A stretch of 64,000 nt of DNA, taken from assembly GCA_020698575.1 (NCBI GenBank), contig CM036251.1, positions 31,685,288 through 31,749,287 of the forward strand, given 5' to 3'. The stretch is from Bostrychus sinensis. Its lineage: Eukaryota; Chordata; Actinopteri; Gobiiformes; Eleotridae. This document shows positions 10,951 to 23,262 of the stretch, in pieces. The number at the start of each line of letters is the position of its first letter. Position 1 is the stretch's first letter. The notes under the pieces are model-generated. The model was not told the DNA's origin. It saw nothing but the letters and a program-made list of their open reading frames with translations, and ran no database searches. The position numbers were made by a program, and so were the translations under genes.

Positions 10951-11574
10951 GCAATGCAATGTTTTTGTTCTACTTACAATATATGGTCCACTCACAAACT
11001 GACAGCAGGCATCTAGTCAGTCAGGTATCATTAACCAAAACCATATTATTATACAGAATTTGAAATAAAACATGTCTGTCCTCTGCCAAAATACACACAC
11101 TTATAGCCTATAGACAGATGCGTAGATTACATGAACTTTCCTTTGCTTTTTCCTAATCACACGGCAGACGGCTCGCAAATGTCTCGCGCTCTGCTGGCTT
11201 AGTTCAGCTCTTGATATAGCAACGCCGGTCCCTGTACACTGTATGCTCTGTCAGGATGATTCAGGACCAGCTGCCGCCTTGTTTAGTGAGCGAGACAGAG
11301 AAAGTAGGTAAGCGCCGAGAGAGACCATGCAAAACACGAAAGCTTGTGATCGAACCAACCGTGTCACTGCTTCCCCAGAATAAAGAGATAACGCCGTATT
11401 GTATGGCGTCACCAGGAGCGTGGAAGAGAGAGGCTGACGCAGGTTCTTGTGTCTGACCCCATTAGTGATCCTAGACTTACATAAGGACAGAGACAGTCAC
11501 ACACAGGACTTAGATAATGGGATCAATATTTGTCGGTTTGTGGCCTTGCATCATACAGTAGTGCAGCTCTAGGT
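10951..11574. other. Intergenic, CpG-richer patch, unassigned
   Basis: 11160-11450 contains more CpG than its surroundings (for example GCTCGCAAATGTCTCGCGCT) and sits between two fragments of the TTAAAG MITE family. It may be old transposon interior. No coding frame is convincing. Confidence 0.4.
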
Positions 11575-11690
11575 CAAAGAATTTTCCCTTTGGATTAATT
11601 CATATTTTTAAACCAATCTTTAGAATAGCATTGCACATTTTACAGCATCTAAAAACAATATTTGACTAAAAGAAGTGTTTAGCAAGTGAC
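11575..11690 (+). repeat. Fragment of the TTAAAG MITE family
   Basis: AGAATAGCATTGCACATTTTAC and ATTTGACTAAAAG match the left part of the element at 10418-10950. The terminus itself is lost. Confidence 0.5.
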
Positions 11691-12772
11691 GTCACATCCA
11701 TACTATATAGTGATTAAGAAAAACTTATTATTAAAGTTGAAATGAATGTCAAATCATAAATATTTAGAATATCATATCAGAACTTTACCTTTTTCTATTC
11801 ATTGACCTTACTACTTTATAACAAGAAGCACCCGTGTATACCTCCAAGGCACTGGCCCTATCTTGCAATGGTATTGGTATAGTCCATCAGCCTGAACTCA
11901 GTTGTGGTTCAGGGGTAGGGATGGGCATCAATACCTTACGCTACCCGGGAACTGGTTCTAATTTTTCCAAGCCATTTGGATCATCTGCCTCCGCCGTTAA
12001 CAATCCCTCTCATCGATACCACTTTGGGCAACTGCGTTTGTGTGAGCAGCGGATTTTGCTCCGAGGCGCGCCCCACCCCCAAGCAGTGCCTCTAACTTTA
12101 CTTTCACTTCACTGCAAAAGTCGTCTTTGATGAGTAGCCTACAAAGCGTGGCGCTCATCGTGCAGTTACAGAACACGGCAGCGTGGAGGTGGAGACACAT
12201 GGAGCCTGGCACGCTCGTGTATCACGGAGTGGACACGCCACAGCTGAGGCCACAGTGCAGCAGAGGTAGGAACTAAATGACTGCTCACAGTGGCAACAGA
12301 GGCTCATTCCCTGTGATAGTAATCCACCAAAAACATAAACTTTTTGGCAGAGGTAATAACAGCGCTGCCTAAAAAAACAAAAACAAACATTGTCTGGCTA
12401 TTAACAGACACACAACTGAGAGATTTCTTTTGAACTTGTTGTGAGCTTGGATGGGCTCACAGCACAGCGCTCCATCCGGATGTCCCATTTTGTCTTTCTC
12501 CTCTGTGATTTCTCTCTTTCTTGTAACAAAGCTCATAAATTTTACAAGATGCATGTTTATAGTTTATTCATCACGTTGCTGCAGTGACGGAGGCAGTGCA
12601 GTGATGCCAGAAAAAGACCAGAAAAGACATGCAGAGAGTTCCAACGTTCAACAAAGTCTATGCATTAAAATGAATAATTCCAGAGACTTGAATATTATAG
12701 GACCCATTGATGCTCAAACTTTTCACACGAAGTACCATCTCAGAAAATAATTGGCTTTGCAAGTACCATCTT
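11691..12772. other. Intergenic; possible old hAT piece at 11912-12110
   Basis: 11919-11935 reads GGGATGGGCATCAATAC, like the GGGATGGGTATCGATACC ends seen on many fish hAT elements, and is followed by CpG-rich sequence to about 12110. The rest is unassigned. Confidence 0.35.
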
Positions 12773-12985
12773 TAAAGGACCTATATTGTGCTTTTTTTCA
12801 AGGTTTTTGAAATAGTTTTGGACACTTTTGCATTAGCATTTAAGATTTTATTACTTATAATAATGTATATGTATGGAAAACCTTGGGGAACTGTTGGATT
12901 AAGTGTCTGTTGCCCCCTCCTGGCAGTGATGGGAACTGGACAGGGCATAAAATTGCTATTTAGCATGGCTATTAGCAGCATGACG
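12773..12985 (+). repeat. Diverged left-end fragment of the TTAAAG MITE family
   Basis: It starts TTTAAAGGACCTATATTGTGC and continues with TTTTTGAAATAGTTTTGG and an A+T-rich body, in the same order as the start of the 10418 copy but strongly diverged. Confidence 0.4.
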
Positions 12986-13049
12986 CTAACAGATAGATAA
13001 ATGAGCTGACTGCTTTGTAGTGATGGCAGTTTCAGCGCTTAAACTACCA

Positions 13050-13790
13050 GAACCATTAAACCAGGACTAAACTACAGCAGGACTAAACCAGGGCTAAACC
13101 AGGGCTAAAGCACAGTAGGACTAAAGTAGGTCTAAACCAGAGCCAAATCAGGAGTAAAGTACAGTGTAGGACTAAACCAAGCCTAAATCTAGGACTAGAT
13201 TGGAGCTAAACTAGGACTAAACCAGGCCTAAAGTACAGTAATACTAAACCAGGACTAAACAACAGTAGGACTAAACAAGAACCACAATCGAACAAAACTA
13301 GGACCAAACCAGGATTAAACCACGGCTAAACAAATACTAAACTAGGACTAAGCCAGTTCTAAACCAGAACTAAACTACAGTAGGACTAAACCCGGGCTAA
13401 AACTAGGACTAGATTGGAACTAAATTAGGATCAAACCAGGATCAACAACAGGATTAAACTACAGTAGAAATAAACCACAGTAGGACTAAACCTAGGACTA
13501 GATTGGGGCTAAACTAGGACAAAACCAGGACTAAACAAGGACTAGAATGGGACTAAACTAGGACCAAACCAAGACTAAACTAACAGTAAACTAGGACTAA
13601 GCCAGGTCTAAACCAGAACTAAACTACACTGGGACTACACCAGGACTAAACTAGGACAAGAATGGGACTAGAACCAAACTGGGACTAAACTAACACTAAT
13701 CTAGGACTAGATTGGGACTAAACTAAGACCAAACCAGGATTAAACCCGGATGCATCATAGACTAAGCTATGGTCTAAACTTCAGCTTTCA
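13050..13790 (+). repeat. Minisatellite 2, degenerate 11-bp TAAACCAGGAC array
   Basis: The longest of the four arrays (about 740 bp). GGACTAAACCA variants are mixed with longer units such as CTACAGTAGGACTAAACC and GGACTAGATTGG. It is irregular, suggesting age and internal rearrangement. Confidence 0.85.
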
Positions 13791-15339
13791 GCTCCAACCA
13801 GATCCAGACTAAAACTGGCTCTAAATTAACTCAAAATTAACCTAAATGAGAACTTGAACTGTTTTCTTGGCTCATAGGTCATATGATTACGCACAGTGAC
13901 CATTAGGAGGGTTTTAAAGGACGCATTCATTTGCATTGCAGGACTGGCAGACAGAAGCAGCAGGGGTCAAAGCTGGAAACAGAATTCTGAAGAAGAAAGC
14001 AGACTTTTTACGGATGTGCCTGATTTGATGTGATTGGTGAAATGGGCAATTAAGTGAAGTCCACTCGTGCCTTTAAAGAGGTCTCTCCCTTGCTTTGACA
14101 TGTGCAGTTATTTTTGGGAAGCCAATTCTGGATACTGCACAGATTACTCAGGTTACAGGTCTGCAAATTATAGTATTCCAACAGTTATAATGCTAGTAAC
14201 TGGTCATTTAAGTGTAAAGTATTATAAACATTGTTAAGTATAAGCAGATGGTTCAGGTCTACACTGGTTGAGGCTCATGTAAGGTTCAGAGGAGAGTCAC
14301 TTGTAGCTGTAAGCTTTAATGGCACCCAGAAGGCACAAAATGACATTAATTTGAGTTGTTGCAGTACTTGAGTAGCTACATACTTTTTACTTCACTTGTG
14401 CAATCTGGTAATAAAAACATTGAACAACAAAATCGTCAAAAATGGCAAAATCAACTTTTCTGAGCTTTCTACTATGTGATAATGTTGCTCCCTCACCATA
14501 AATGTACCTGGAGTTTATTTTGTTTCATTCACATTTGTTTGAGTAATCTCTGGTGCTGAGTTTGTTGAGTCCTCAGAACGCTCAGTTCTGTTACGAACCA
14601 CCTCCTACTCCAGGAAACACTGACCAGTCAACAAGCCCTCTACATCATTTATCCAAAAAATGGTCACAACATTTTTATTTTTTATTTTAAAGAATTAAAA
14701 GCAAACTCCAGATGTGTGCTGTGTTATTGTGATAGCTCCTGGCTTGTGCACATGCTTCCAGGTTTGTGTGAGACTGTGACAGAGCGACATGAAGTAGATG
14801 AATTAGGAAAGGGGAGTGTATCATTCAAACTCAACATTTTTTTAGACACATCACTTTTACAGTCACAAAATCAGGTAGTGAAGCTTTAAACACGTTTGTA
14901 CGAAAGTTTAACCCTCATTCTATCAACCTATTTCATATACATGGAGTACTGAATGGGGTAACGTGACATTGTCTCTAAAAAGCTTAATTTTTTGTATTGG
15001 ATGTGACTTTTCATGGATCATGCGCAAAACAGCACACTTTAGTTATCATTAGTGATGTGTTAAGAGGAAATTTAAGTGAAAATAATTTCAAACAAAAATC
15101 TAGCACATTTAGACACAACATTATAGATTTCCCTTAATAAAAACTAAAATAACACAAACCAAAGTTTTTCATCACTCTTCATTTTGATGTGGTTTGGTTT
15201 AGAACAATCAGTTTAACATGTCAGGACTATATTTTTTAATTGGTTATTTTCATTATTTTACATTCATAAATAACTTTGGGTCTCATTCAGAGGCTAGAGG
15301 GAGCTCCATACTTTCACCACAGAATCCTCTCTGCTGTGA
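13791..15339. other. Intergenic, nothing recognised
   Basis: A+T-rich DNA with no convincing exon, RNA gene or named repeat. Confidence 0.5.
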
Positions 15340-16432
15340 GCTCTTCAAATTTGATGCCTGCTACAGGTCTCAAAGTCGGTGGAATCTGGTCCCATTCTTA
15401 CCTGATATAAGTTTCCAGCTGAAGAGCAGCTGCGTTTTAGAGCATATGTTGCTCTAAAGTCTTTATATACCTTTCTGCATTCATAGTTCCTTCCAAAACA
15501 AACAGCTGCCCATCCCGTATGCACTTATGCCCCCATCTCATCAGAGATGCTGGCTTTGAACGCTGATAACACACTGGAAGGCCTCCTGCTCTTTAGCCCT
15601 GAGGACATGGCGTCTGTGATTTTCAAAAAGAAGTTTGTCAAATTTGGACTGGTCTGACCATAGAACACTGTCCCACTTTGAAACAGTCCATTTAATGAGC
15701 CTTGGCCCACAGGCCATATGGCTTCCTTTTGGCATGATAGAGTTTAGTTGGCCTCTGCAGATGGCACGGTGGATTGTGTTTACCACAGTGGTTTTTGGAA
15801 GTATTCCTGGGCCCATTTAGTAATGTCATTGACACAATCATGCTGATGAGTGATGCAGTGTCATCTGAGGGCCCCAAGACCATGGGCTCCAATAAAGGTC
15901 TTCAGCCTTGTCCCCCCCAGAGATTTCTCCAGTTTCTATGAATCTTTTGATGATGTTTTTCTCTGTAGATGATGAGATTTGCAAAGCCTTTGCAATTTGA
16001 TGTTGAGGAACATTGTTTTTAAAGTATTCCCCAATCTTTTTACTCTTCACTCTTTCACAGATTGGAGAGCTTCTGCCCAGCTTTACTTCTGAGAGACTCT
16101 GCCTCCCTTTTATAGCTAATCATGTTACAGACCTGAGATCAATTAACTTCATTAGTTTGCTGGATCTTCTCCCAGTTGAATCTTTAATTGTTTTTTTCTT
16201 TTTCAGCCATTTGTTGCCCCTGTGCCAACTATTCTGAGACCTGTGGCCAGCATCAAATTTGAAATTAGGTCATTTTGTGCAAAAAAGTGGACAATTTCTC
16301 AGCGTAAACATTTGTTATGTTATTTATGTTTTATTGTAAATAAAAATATTGGCTCATGTGATTTTTTTAGTTTAAATTTTATTCACATATAAAAAAAAAA
16401 ACATCCCAACATTTCCGGAAGCCAGGTTGTAA
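15340..16432 (-). mobile_element. Decayed Tc1/mariner-superfamily element (ISRm11-like group)
   Basis: The order of blocks is the one I know from a common fish element: TTTGATGCCTGC near the left, a transposase region on the - strand, TGTGCCAACT and CAGCATCAAATTTGAAATTAGG, then a right end with CATCCCAACATTTCCGGAAG and GGTTGTA. The left terminal inverted repeat is not visible, so this copy is truncated or eroded on that side. The superfamily is well supported; the subgroup name is from memory. Confidence 0.65.
15530..16090 (-). pseudogene. Transposase pseudogene of the Tc1/mariner-like element
   Basis: Reading from the right on the - strand, an N-terminal helix-turn-helix region appears as NNVPQHQIAKALQISSSTEK followed by NIIKRFIETGEIS. 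After frame breaks, a catalytic-core fragment appears as VLWSDQSKFDKLLFENH followed by RRHVLRAKE, where the aspartate of WSD is the first acidic residue of the DDE/D triad. The later part of the core is not recognisable. Several frame changes show that it cannot make a working protein. Confidence 0.7.
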
Positions 16433-17873
16433 GTTTATTTTGAACATTAATATATAGTAAAATAAGTAAGTAATATGAGTTTATATTATATTTATATTTT
16501 ATATTGATTGTTTATTCATTTTTTTTATTTGAGGTTTTTTTTTAATGCAGGAAAATTAGCATTTACAATAAAGTAAGTATAAAATGTCCTATGCAATAAA
16601 AACATGTTTTTTTTAATGTGACCTTTTGTTTGTTTGTTTGCTAACTCAACACGTATGAGGAAGGTACTTATAGTTTAACAAAAAGCCTAGAGGGTACACA
16701 AGATAATATACAGTACAAACCGTATATATATAAATTTGTTTTTGCAAAAAGTGCCTGGTTAAATGGGTGAAAATAAGCCATAGCCAGTTATAGTGTTAAA
16801 TACTTGCTGTAATAAGTACTGTCTCAGACCGGCGGATGGGTCCACTTATCAAGCGAGGAGACAGAAAGACGTAAGTGAGAGGAGACGCGGACCGGAGCGG
16901 AATAGAGCTGTCAGGGGGTGAGGTGTGTTCCTGTTGGTGTATTACAGGGTATTTACCGTGGTGCAGATGTGTGTCCTGGGCAGGTGTTGACAGTGAACTG
17001 CGAGGCACGAACGCAGCCGGGCCAATGTTGTCGGACGGCTCGGTATTGATGGCTGCTCGAGGCTACTGGCAAGATGAGAGGTATGTGCGTATGAGCCAAA
17101 ACAGTTGTTCCCCCCTCAGAGTAATGAGTACCTGCGCTCCCCGATGCTGTGATTTAGTGATGTAAGATTTGTGGCAGGATACGGCAGGGGATCCCTAACA
17201 CAGCCGTGACAGATGCCTTCATTTGTAGTGGCTTTGAAAGCAAATGGGATTTCTCCTCATTGACCTCTTCTCTGCAGTGTTATGGTGAACAGTTAGGGCT
17301 TGCATGGAGCTGGCTTGGGACGTGAGGTCACCAAGCACAAGGACGGGGTCAGCTCATTGAATATCATGTGTCATTTAGCATTAGCTGCCAGTGGATATCA
17401 GCTTTCACTTGGGGTTTGATCAGGTCTCTGTTATTCCCATTACAGGGCAAAGGTCAGAGGCAAAGCTGGAGGGTTTAGAAAATTTGGGCTTTTGTTCTTG
17501 GAGGTGAAAACACAGTTAATAAAACTACGCTGACATGAACCTCTCATATAGGATTATTTTTATTGTTTTTGAAAATGTAGGTCATATTTGACACTTTTCA
17601 ACACTAAAGATATCATTCTTTAAGCCTTTAGAACCACTGGGGGTCACACCACAACAATCCCAACATTTGACAACACAGTCACTAACTTTCCACTTTCCAT
17701 CCACTACTTAGACTAAACTCATAAATGTTTATAGTATTTATAGTTGTATATAGTTTATAGTGTTTATGTATGCTGTGACTGAATCTGATTGTACAATTAG
17801 GTCAAACATTTAATGGAAGATGGTACTTTTGTGGCTTTTTGTCATTTTCTTGCTGATATTTTTTTCTGGGTTT
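16433..17873. other. Intergenic; A+T-rich left part and a CpG-rich patch
   Basis: 16540-16590 (ATGCAGGAAAATTAGC then ACAATAAAGTAAGTATAAAATG) matches 49875-49915, so part is old repeat. 16800-17160 is richer in G+C and CpG with an isolated GTAAGTGAG donor-like word near 16870, but no frame or acceptor makes an exon call possible. The rest is unassigned. Confidence 0.4.
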
Positions 17874-18195
17874 TGTCCTAATTTAGACCTTGTTTAGTCC
17901 TTGCTTTGACCTGGTTTAGTCTTGTCTTTTTCTAAGTCATGGTTTAGACTGGTTTTGTTCTGGTTTAGTCCTAGTTTAGTCTTTGTTTAGAGCTGGTTTA
18001 CTCCTTTTCCTAAATAAGTCTGGGTTTAGACTTTTTTTTTTTTTTCTGGTTTAGCCCTTGTTTAGTCCTGATTTAGACCTGCTTTGGTTTAGACCTGCTT
18101 TGGTCTTAGTTTAGTCTTGGTTTAGTCTTTATTTAGTCATGGTTAAGTCCTGTATTTTTCCTAAATAAGGTTCAGATCTGGTTTAGTATTAGGTC
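17874..18195 (-). repeat. Minisatellite 3, same 11-bp unit in reverse orientation
   Basis: Units read TGGTTTAGTCC and TGGTTTAGACC on the + strand, the reverse complement of the other three arrays. Moderately degenerate, with a T-run near 18030. Confidence 0.85.
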
Positions 18196-18237
18196 TGGAC
18201 CTCTGTGACCTCTATGATGCGTACGGCCATGTCTTCC
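18196..18237 (-). repeat. Conserved flank shared with minisatellite 4
   Basis: GGACCTCTGTGACCTCTATG and GATGCGTACGGCCATGT, reverse-complemented, match 37370-37408 with only a few differences. It lies directly beside the array in both places, so array and flank appear to belong to one dispersed unit. Confidence 0.75.
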
Positions 18238-20917
18238 GACCTCAGTTGTCTGGAGCCCTTCTGGTCAGGCTACATGACCAAATCAGGAGAGCAACAGCAA
18301 AACAAATACCCTATATAACTGAAAAGATAACATTTCTGGTGCAATAATGCACCCTAAGCCATGTGCACTAAGCTGTATCCCAGCAGCAAAAGCCCCACCA
18401 TGCAAAATGTTTTGCTGTGTTGACAGTGTTTGTAGTTTAAGTGCATTTTGATATCCAATTAGTCAAGCTCGAGCAATAAATGAAAATTGTGTTTAAGTTT
18501 AAAGTTGTCTGTTAAAGGTAGCTACCAGTTGCTAACACAGCTCATATATTACACAGCGCTGCATTAATTTACTTATTTTACTTTTAATTCTATTTGTATT
18601 TCTTGTAAATTCATACATATGGAAATCTTTTATAATTTTATCTCTTCTTTTGTATTTTAATTATCTGACTATATTGCTATTCTCTACAAATTTTCCCTTT
18701 GTACTAATGTTTTTAAGTGCAGCTGAGCTACTGTGACCAAGCAATTTCCCTTCTGGGTTAAAAATTCATTTGTTGCTAAAAAGGAATGGCATAAAATGAC
18801 TCCCAGATGAATCAGGAGCATGCACATTTTTTTTTTTTTTTTTTTACTTTATCCCACTCAGATCTGTGTAGACTTGACAATCAGTGAAGCCATCTCAGAA
18901 AAAATGATTAAGGGGTTTTAACTTGAGTCACAAAACTGCAAAAAGGGAATGAAATGATCCCCTGAGAGTTTTACTGTAACAGAAGATAATGCATGAGGAA
19001 AACAAACTGACCTGTCTGTACGTCATGGAGGATTTGTCTGTGCTGTATGGAAACACCGGCCCACAGGTAAGCACGTTCATCTGTGGCATTTAATGAGCTC
19101 AGTAAATGGGACATCTCACAGAATATTGTTGAGCCAGGGTCAGCTGTTTGTCCAAACCAGTCTTGAAAAAAAAAAAAGAAAAAAAAAAAAAGAAAAAGAA
19201 AGATAAAGCCCCAACTTCTCACACAGGATTTTGCAGATTAGCACGCAGGTAGTCCACTTTATTTTGACAATATATCCTTTTGCGCACATCCCGAGGTTAG
19301 CCCAACATCCAGGCATGTTGTCACTTTAATGAATTTGTCACTGTCCAAATACACAGCCTTCAGATTGTTTGACAGCCAATATTCACACTTCACTGTAGAA
19401 TACAGTGGTGTTGGTTTAACCATCGCAGTGGCCAGTCTTTGAACTCTGCACCCAGGTATAAAAATACAAAGGATTACACATGATCCACTCATTATTTCTT
19501 TACTTCAGTCCAAACAAACTGGAGAAGTGTGAAATATTTGTGAGAATCTCCTCCTAAGAATCATTTCTTAGAAAATCTGATTTGTATATTTAAAAGAAGG
19601 TGTCACAGATGCTCAGCGAACCAACAGAGGTGAGTTTTAGCAACATTTTGTTAAATTATGTTATATGAAGTTAATGAGTTAACTTATTGAGCAGGTCATG
19701 CCTCAAGTGCATTTCCATTCCTCCAATTTTCCCAGGACCCTATTTAAACCTGTGAAAATCATCCAACACTGCTGCTCACTGTTCTTTTGACTCCATCACT
19801 TTCCCAATTATACTGTACCTCCCATCACTTTGTCTTTCTCAGCTGCCTTTGGAACTGGCCTATCACAGCCGTTTATCTGCAGCACGTCTTACAAATACAG
19901 AAGCTAACCAAGGTAGTGAGCTAATTTAATAACTTCTCTGACCTGATTAAAGGAACATGGACCTAATCCAAGTGTTTTCAGTAAAGATTTTTCAATAAAT
20001 ATTGATCCTTTTAGTTATAAAATGTAAAATATTAACCTAGAGGTGTCCAAAATATTTGAAAAAGTCTTGAGGAAAAAAAGCATACTAGGTCTTCCTTAAG
20101 GATTTTAACACAGTATGCCTGCAGACTTGAACTTGGGTCTTTTCCATTGGCTGTTGGTCAACTCCAAAAAGGCACTCAAAATCTGTATTTGAGTAAGAGA
20201 ACTGTTTCTTCAAAATAATAGTACTTGTTTAGTTAGTTTAGTTTAGTTTAGTGCATTTCTTCATCACCTGTTGGTTCTGCTGAAGGCTGCCTTGTCGTTC
20301 ACTCCTCTATATATGTTTTTCTTCATTTTGTTTCCTTTTTAACAACAATAAAGTCCCATTGACATCCAATATAATGACTACAATGACACAAACCCACCTT
20401 TTCCACAAGTCTTTGTTACTTAGTTAAGCTGCTCACCACACAACAATAAACACAGCCAATCCACAATCAAACACACCAAATATTTACAACAGTCCTGTAC
20501 CTTTTACCTGAGTTCATTCATCAGAGTATAAGATGTGGGATTGGTCAGATAAAGTCCTGTTGGCCGGTCTGATGGTCATATTTTCAAACACTGCTGAGGG
20601 AATAGAATGGACCCTCCCATTACTTTCCCTGCCACTCTAACTGGGCTGGCATTTTGAGATTTTCCCATAACACTTAGATTCCTAAAGCAGCTGGTGATGC
20701 CAGTGTAAAATTGTCTCTATTGCTGCTCTGTAGAAGAGGACCATGATGTTTTTGCACACACCAAAAACTCTGACACTCCCTGAAATTCTTTGTAAAACTG
20801 GCTTCTGCTGCTGTTCCTGTTCAGAAATAAGTACAGAGCTACTTATAATACGCTGTATTCTGGTGTTTTATGACAAAAACGGCAAACCACCATTTTTGTT
20901 TGGGATGGAACCCCCAC
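18238..20917. other. Intergenic, nothing recognised beyond simple repeats
   Basis: It holds a T-run at about 18827-18845 and an A-rich purine tract at 19166-19203. No exon or named repeat. Confidence 0.5.
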
Positions 20918-21022
20918 GGTGAGTCGCCCACTGCTCCTGACAGGTTGCCCCAGTGGCATTGAAGGATGGGTCAAATGCAGAGGACAAATTTCCCTGTGAC
21001 AATGTGACAATAAAGACTGCCC
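20918..21022 (+). mobile_element. SINE tail fragment
   Basis: CACTGCTCCTGACAGGTTGC, GGGTCAAATGCAGAG and AATTTCCCTGTGACAATG match the 3' part of the SINE at 1490-1843. The tRNA-like head is absent. Confidence 0.7.
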
Positions 21023-22854
21023 ACTGACAGAGATTGAAAAATAGATCTAATTGTACAGATGATCAGCTAAAAAAAAAAGTGGTTTAGGGTTCAGTTGCTC
21101 TTTAACTTTTAACCTAGATAGTAGAGGAATCTAGAGTACCGGGAGTGGACCTATAGTATCACTGGAAGAACATTGCAGACTCCACACAGAGTGATCATCG
21201 GTGGCCAACCATCTTGTTCAAAATAACCACAGAAAACTGAAATTGCACATATTTATGGCCACAGCGCAGGTTAGAGCAGAAAAGGCATGGACACAGAAGT
21301 TTTTAAAGAGTTCCACACCACGTCATTTCAAGACTCGCCTCACAGTACAAGCTGCAACACTGTCACAACCATCCCGCACCGTCCTCCTCCAGCAGATTCT
21401 GCAAGTGAGCAGGATAAGTGATGTGGACTGACTTGACACTTGTTTATGTGCTTAGTTCTGCGCTGTGTGCATGCATCAGCTCCTGTGTCTGAGGCGAGGA
21501 ACTATGCTGACATACCTCCACTCTCTTTTAACTTTTTAACTTAAAGCAACGCTGAAGTTTTGTCTCTTAGCTCTGCCCCAAACCCAGTGAAAAGTGGTTC
21601 TAATCAGCTTTCTTGCCAACTTACTGCAATGCCTCATGCTAAATTGCACAGATCATTGTGTATGCATCTGCAAAGGATACAAATGAAAGTAAAGAAGTAC
21701 GGAAAAAGTAATGTGAAATACAGAACAGCAGTGTTTTGGCTTTTTCAGTCCAACCAAATGACATTATTCAAAGACTGGCCCAATAAAAGCAAACACTGTC
21801 AGTCTCAGTCTCTCTCTGCAGGGGAGACGTCTTTCCTCTGATATTGTTCTCAGATTGTGATGCTCTGTGCTAACTCTTTGTGTTCTATGGAGACCACACT
21901 GCATAAGGCCACTGCTTGTCAGACTCTGAAAAATCCATACGGTGCTATTATGATGTTTACAAGTATTCAAATTTTGCTTTGGTGGATTTTAAGCAGGTTG
22001 TAAGAGCTTAAAAATGCAAAAAGAGAGACAAGAGCAAGAGACCAAACAGCTGGCTTTGTGGAGGAGCTCATGTAGTGTTGGCTGAGTCTTTCAACAGGAC
22101 ACTGCTGCAGTTTACAATGGAGTTCACAAAAATGTAGGTCAGTTCAGGACTGTGGAGGCTCTTTGTGATGCTGTCTTCACCACATGGAGCAACACCTCCA
22201 CCAGTCTCCTGGAATCATTCACATCAAGCCTTTTTAAACAAACTTGCTGAAGTGAGCAACAAGAATGAGTCTTACTGAGTCCAGCGAGCAACAAAAGTTT
22301 GTGTTTTTGACTATTTCAGATATAATTTTGAACTTTTTAAGCCTATGGTCTTATCAGCTGAACAAAAAAATCTAATTTGATTAAGCAGAATTTTCATTAA
22401 ATTGCTTATGCTCTTTTTTGTGTTTTACTTCATTTTCTTCTTTTTGTATTTTGAATCTTTACCTGCAACCTGGTTATGGTCTAAAAGTGTTAAACGTAAA
22501 TACCACCATTATATAAATAGTAGCGATACAGTTTTTTCTCCCTATGATACATCTATATTGGTATGCATCACCTTGTATCAAATCATATCGTTTTCTAGCT
22601 AGTGTATATTGATATACATGAAAAAAATCATTAGTATTGGAAATATTGATATTAGAAATTTGCATGTTAAAATAAAACCAAATATGTCTTTTTGGGTGTA
22701 ATTTTTGTGTTTTTTTTATGAAATAAAATGTTATATTTGACTTTCCCTTTCCCCCTGTCTGCTGGACATAAGCAGTCTCATTCTAAATTAACCGATATTG
22801 TATCAAATCTAATAGATATGTATTGTTGCAAAAACATCTTTGCACCCATAATGA
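21023..22854. other. Intergenic; A+T-rich, partly old repeat
   Basis: 22480-22800 contains GATA/TATC-type words similar to 2150-2240 and 1380-1420, so some old repeat is likely. 21170-21435 is open in one frame (76 codons) but shows no domain. The rest is unassigned. Confidence 0.4.
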
Positions 22855-23262
22855 ATAGTATCAGAAATGTATTTTTAAAAGTATCATGAGCACTATATAT
22901 ATTTTTTAATACTTCATAAAAATTACCCACATGTGTCCCCAGATATGTTGTAAACATGTTTAAATCAAATATTAGTTTGACTGATAGCAATGGTACAGAT
23001 GATTTATTCACATGTAAAAAAAATAAAATAAAATACAATATTACATAATAGCCAAGTTGTTTATATTTACCTGTTTGTTTTGGTTCTAAAACCCTTGCAT
23101 CATCGATCGTCCAATCAGAAACGCGGAGAGAGCTCCATGCTCTGGTTGCCACGCAGGTTAATACATACATGCAGCAGCTAACAAAACCAGTGAGCAAAAG
23201 AACACACTATGACTGGCAACCAACAAGACTATTGTTGTGATTCAGACTGCAGTACCATTTTT
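22855..23262 (+). repeat. Dispersed repeat M, copy 1
   Basis: GTGTCCCCAGATATG, AACATGTTTAAATCA, ATATTAGTTT and TTTGTTTTGGTTCTAAAAC occur in the same order as at 50822-51125. This copy has about 100 extra bases near 23110-23220. Confidence 0.6.

Noticed and set aside
16860..17170. An exon around the GTAAGTGAG donor-like word
   Set aside because: No acceptor, no stable frame and no recognisable protein; left as an unassigned CpG-richer patch.
21201..21431. 76-codon frame with a basic, protein-like composition
   Set aside because: No family resemblance and no acceptor or donor that would make it an exon.
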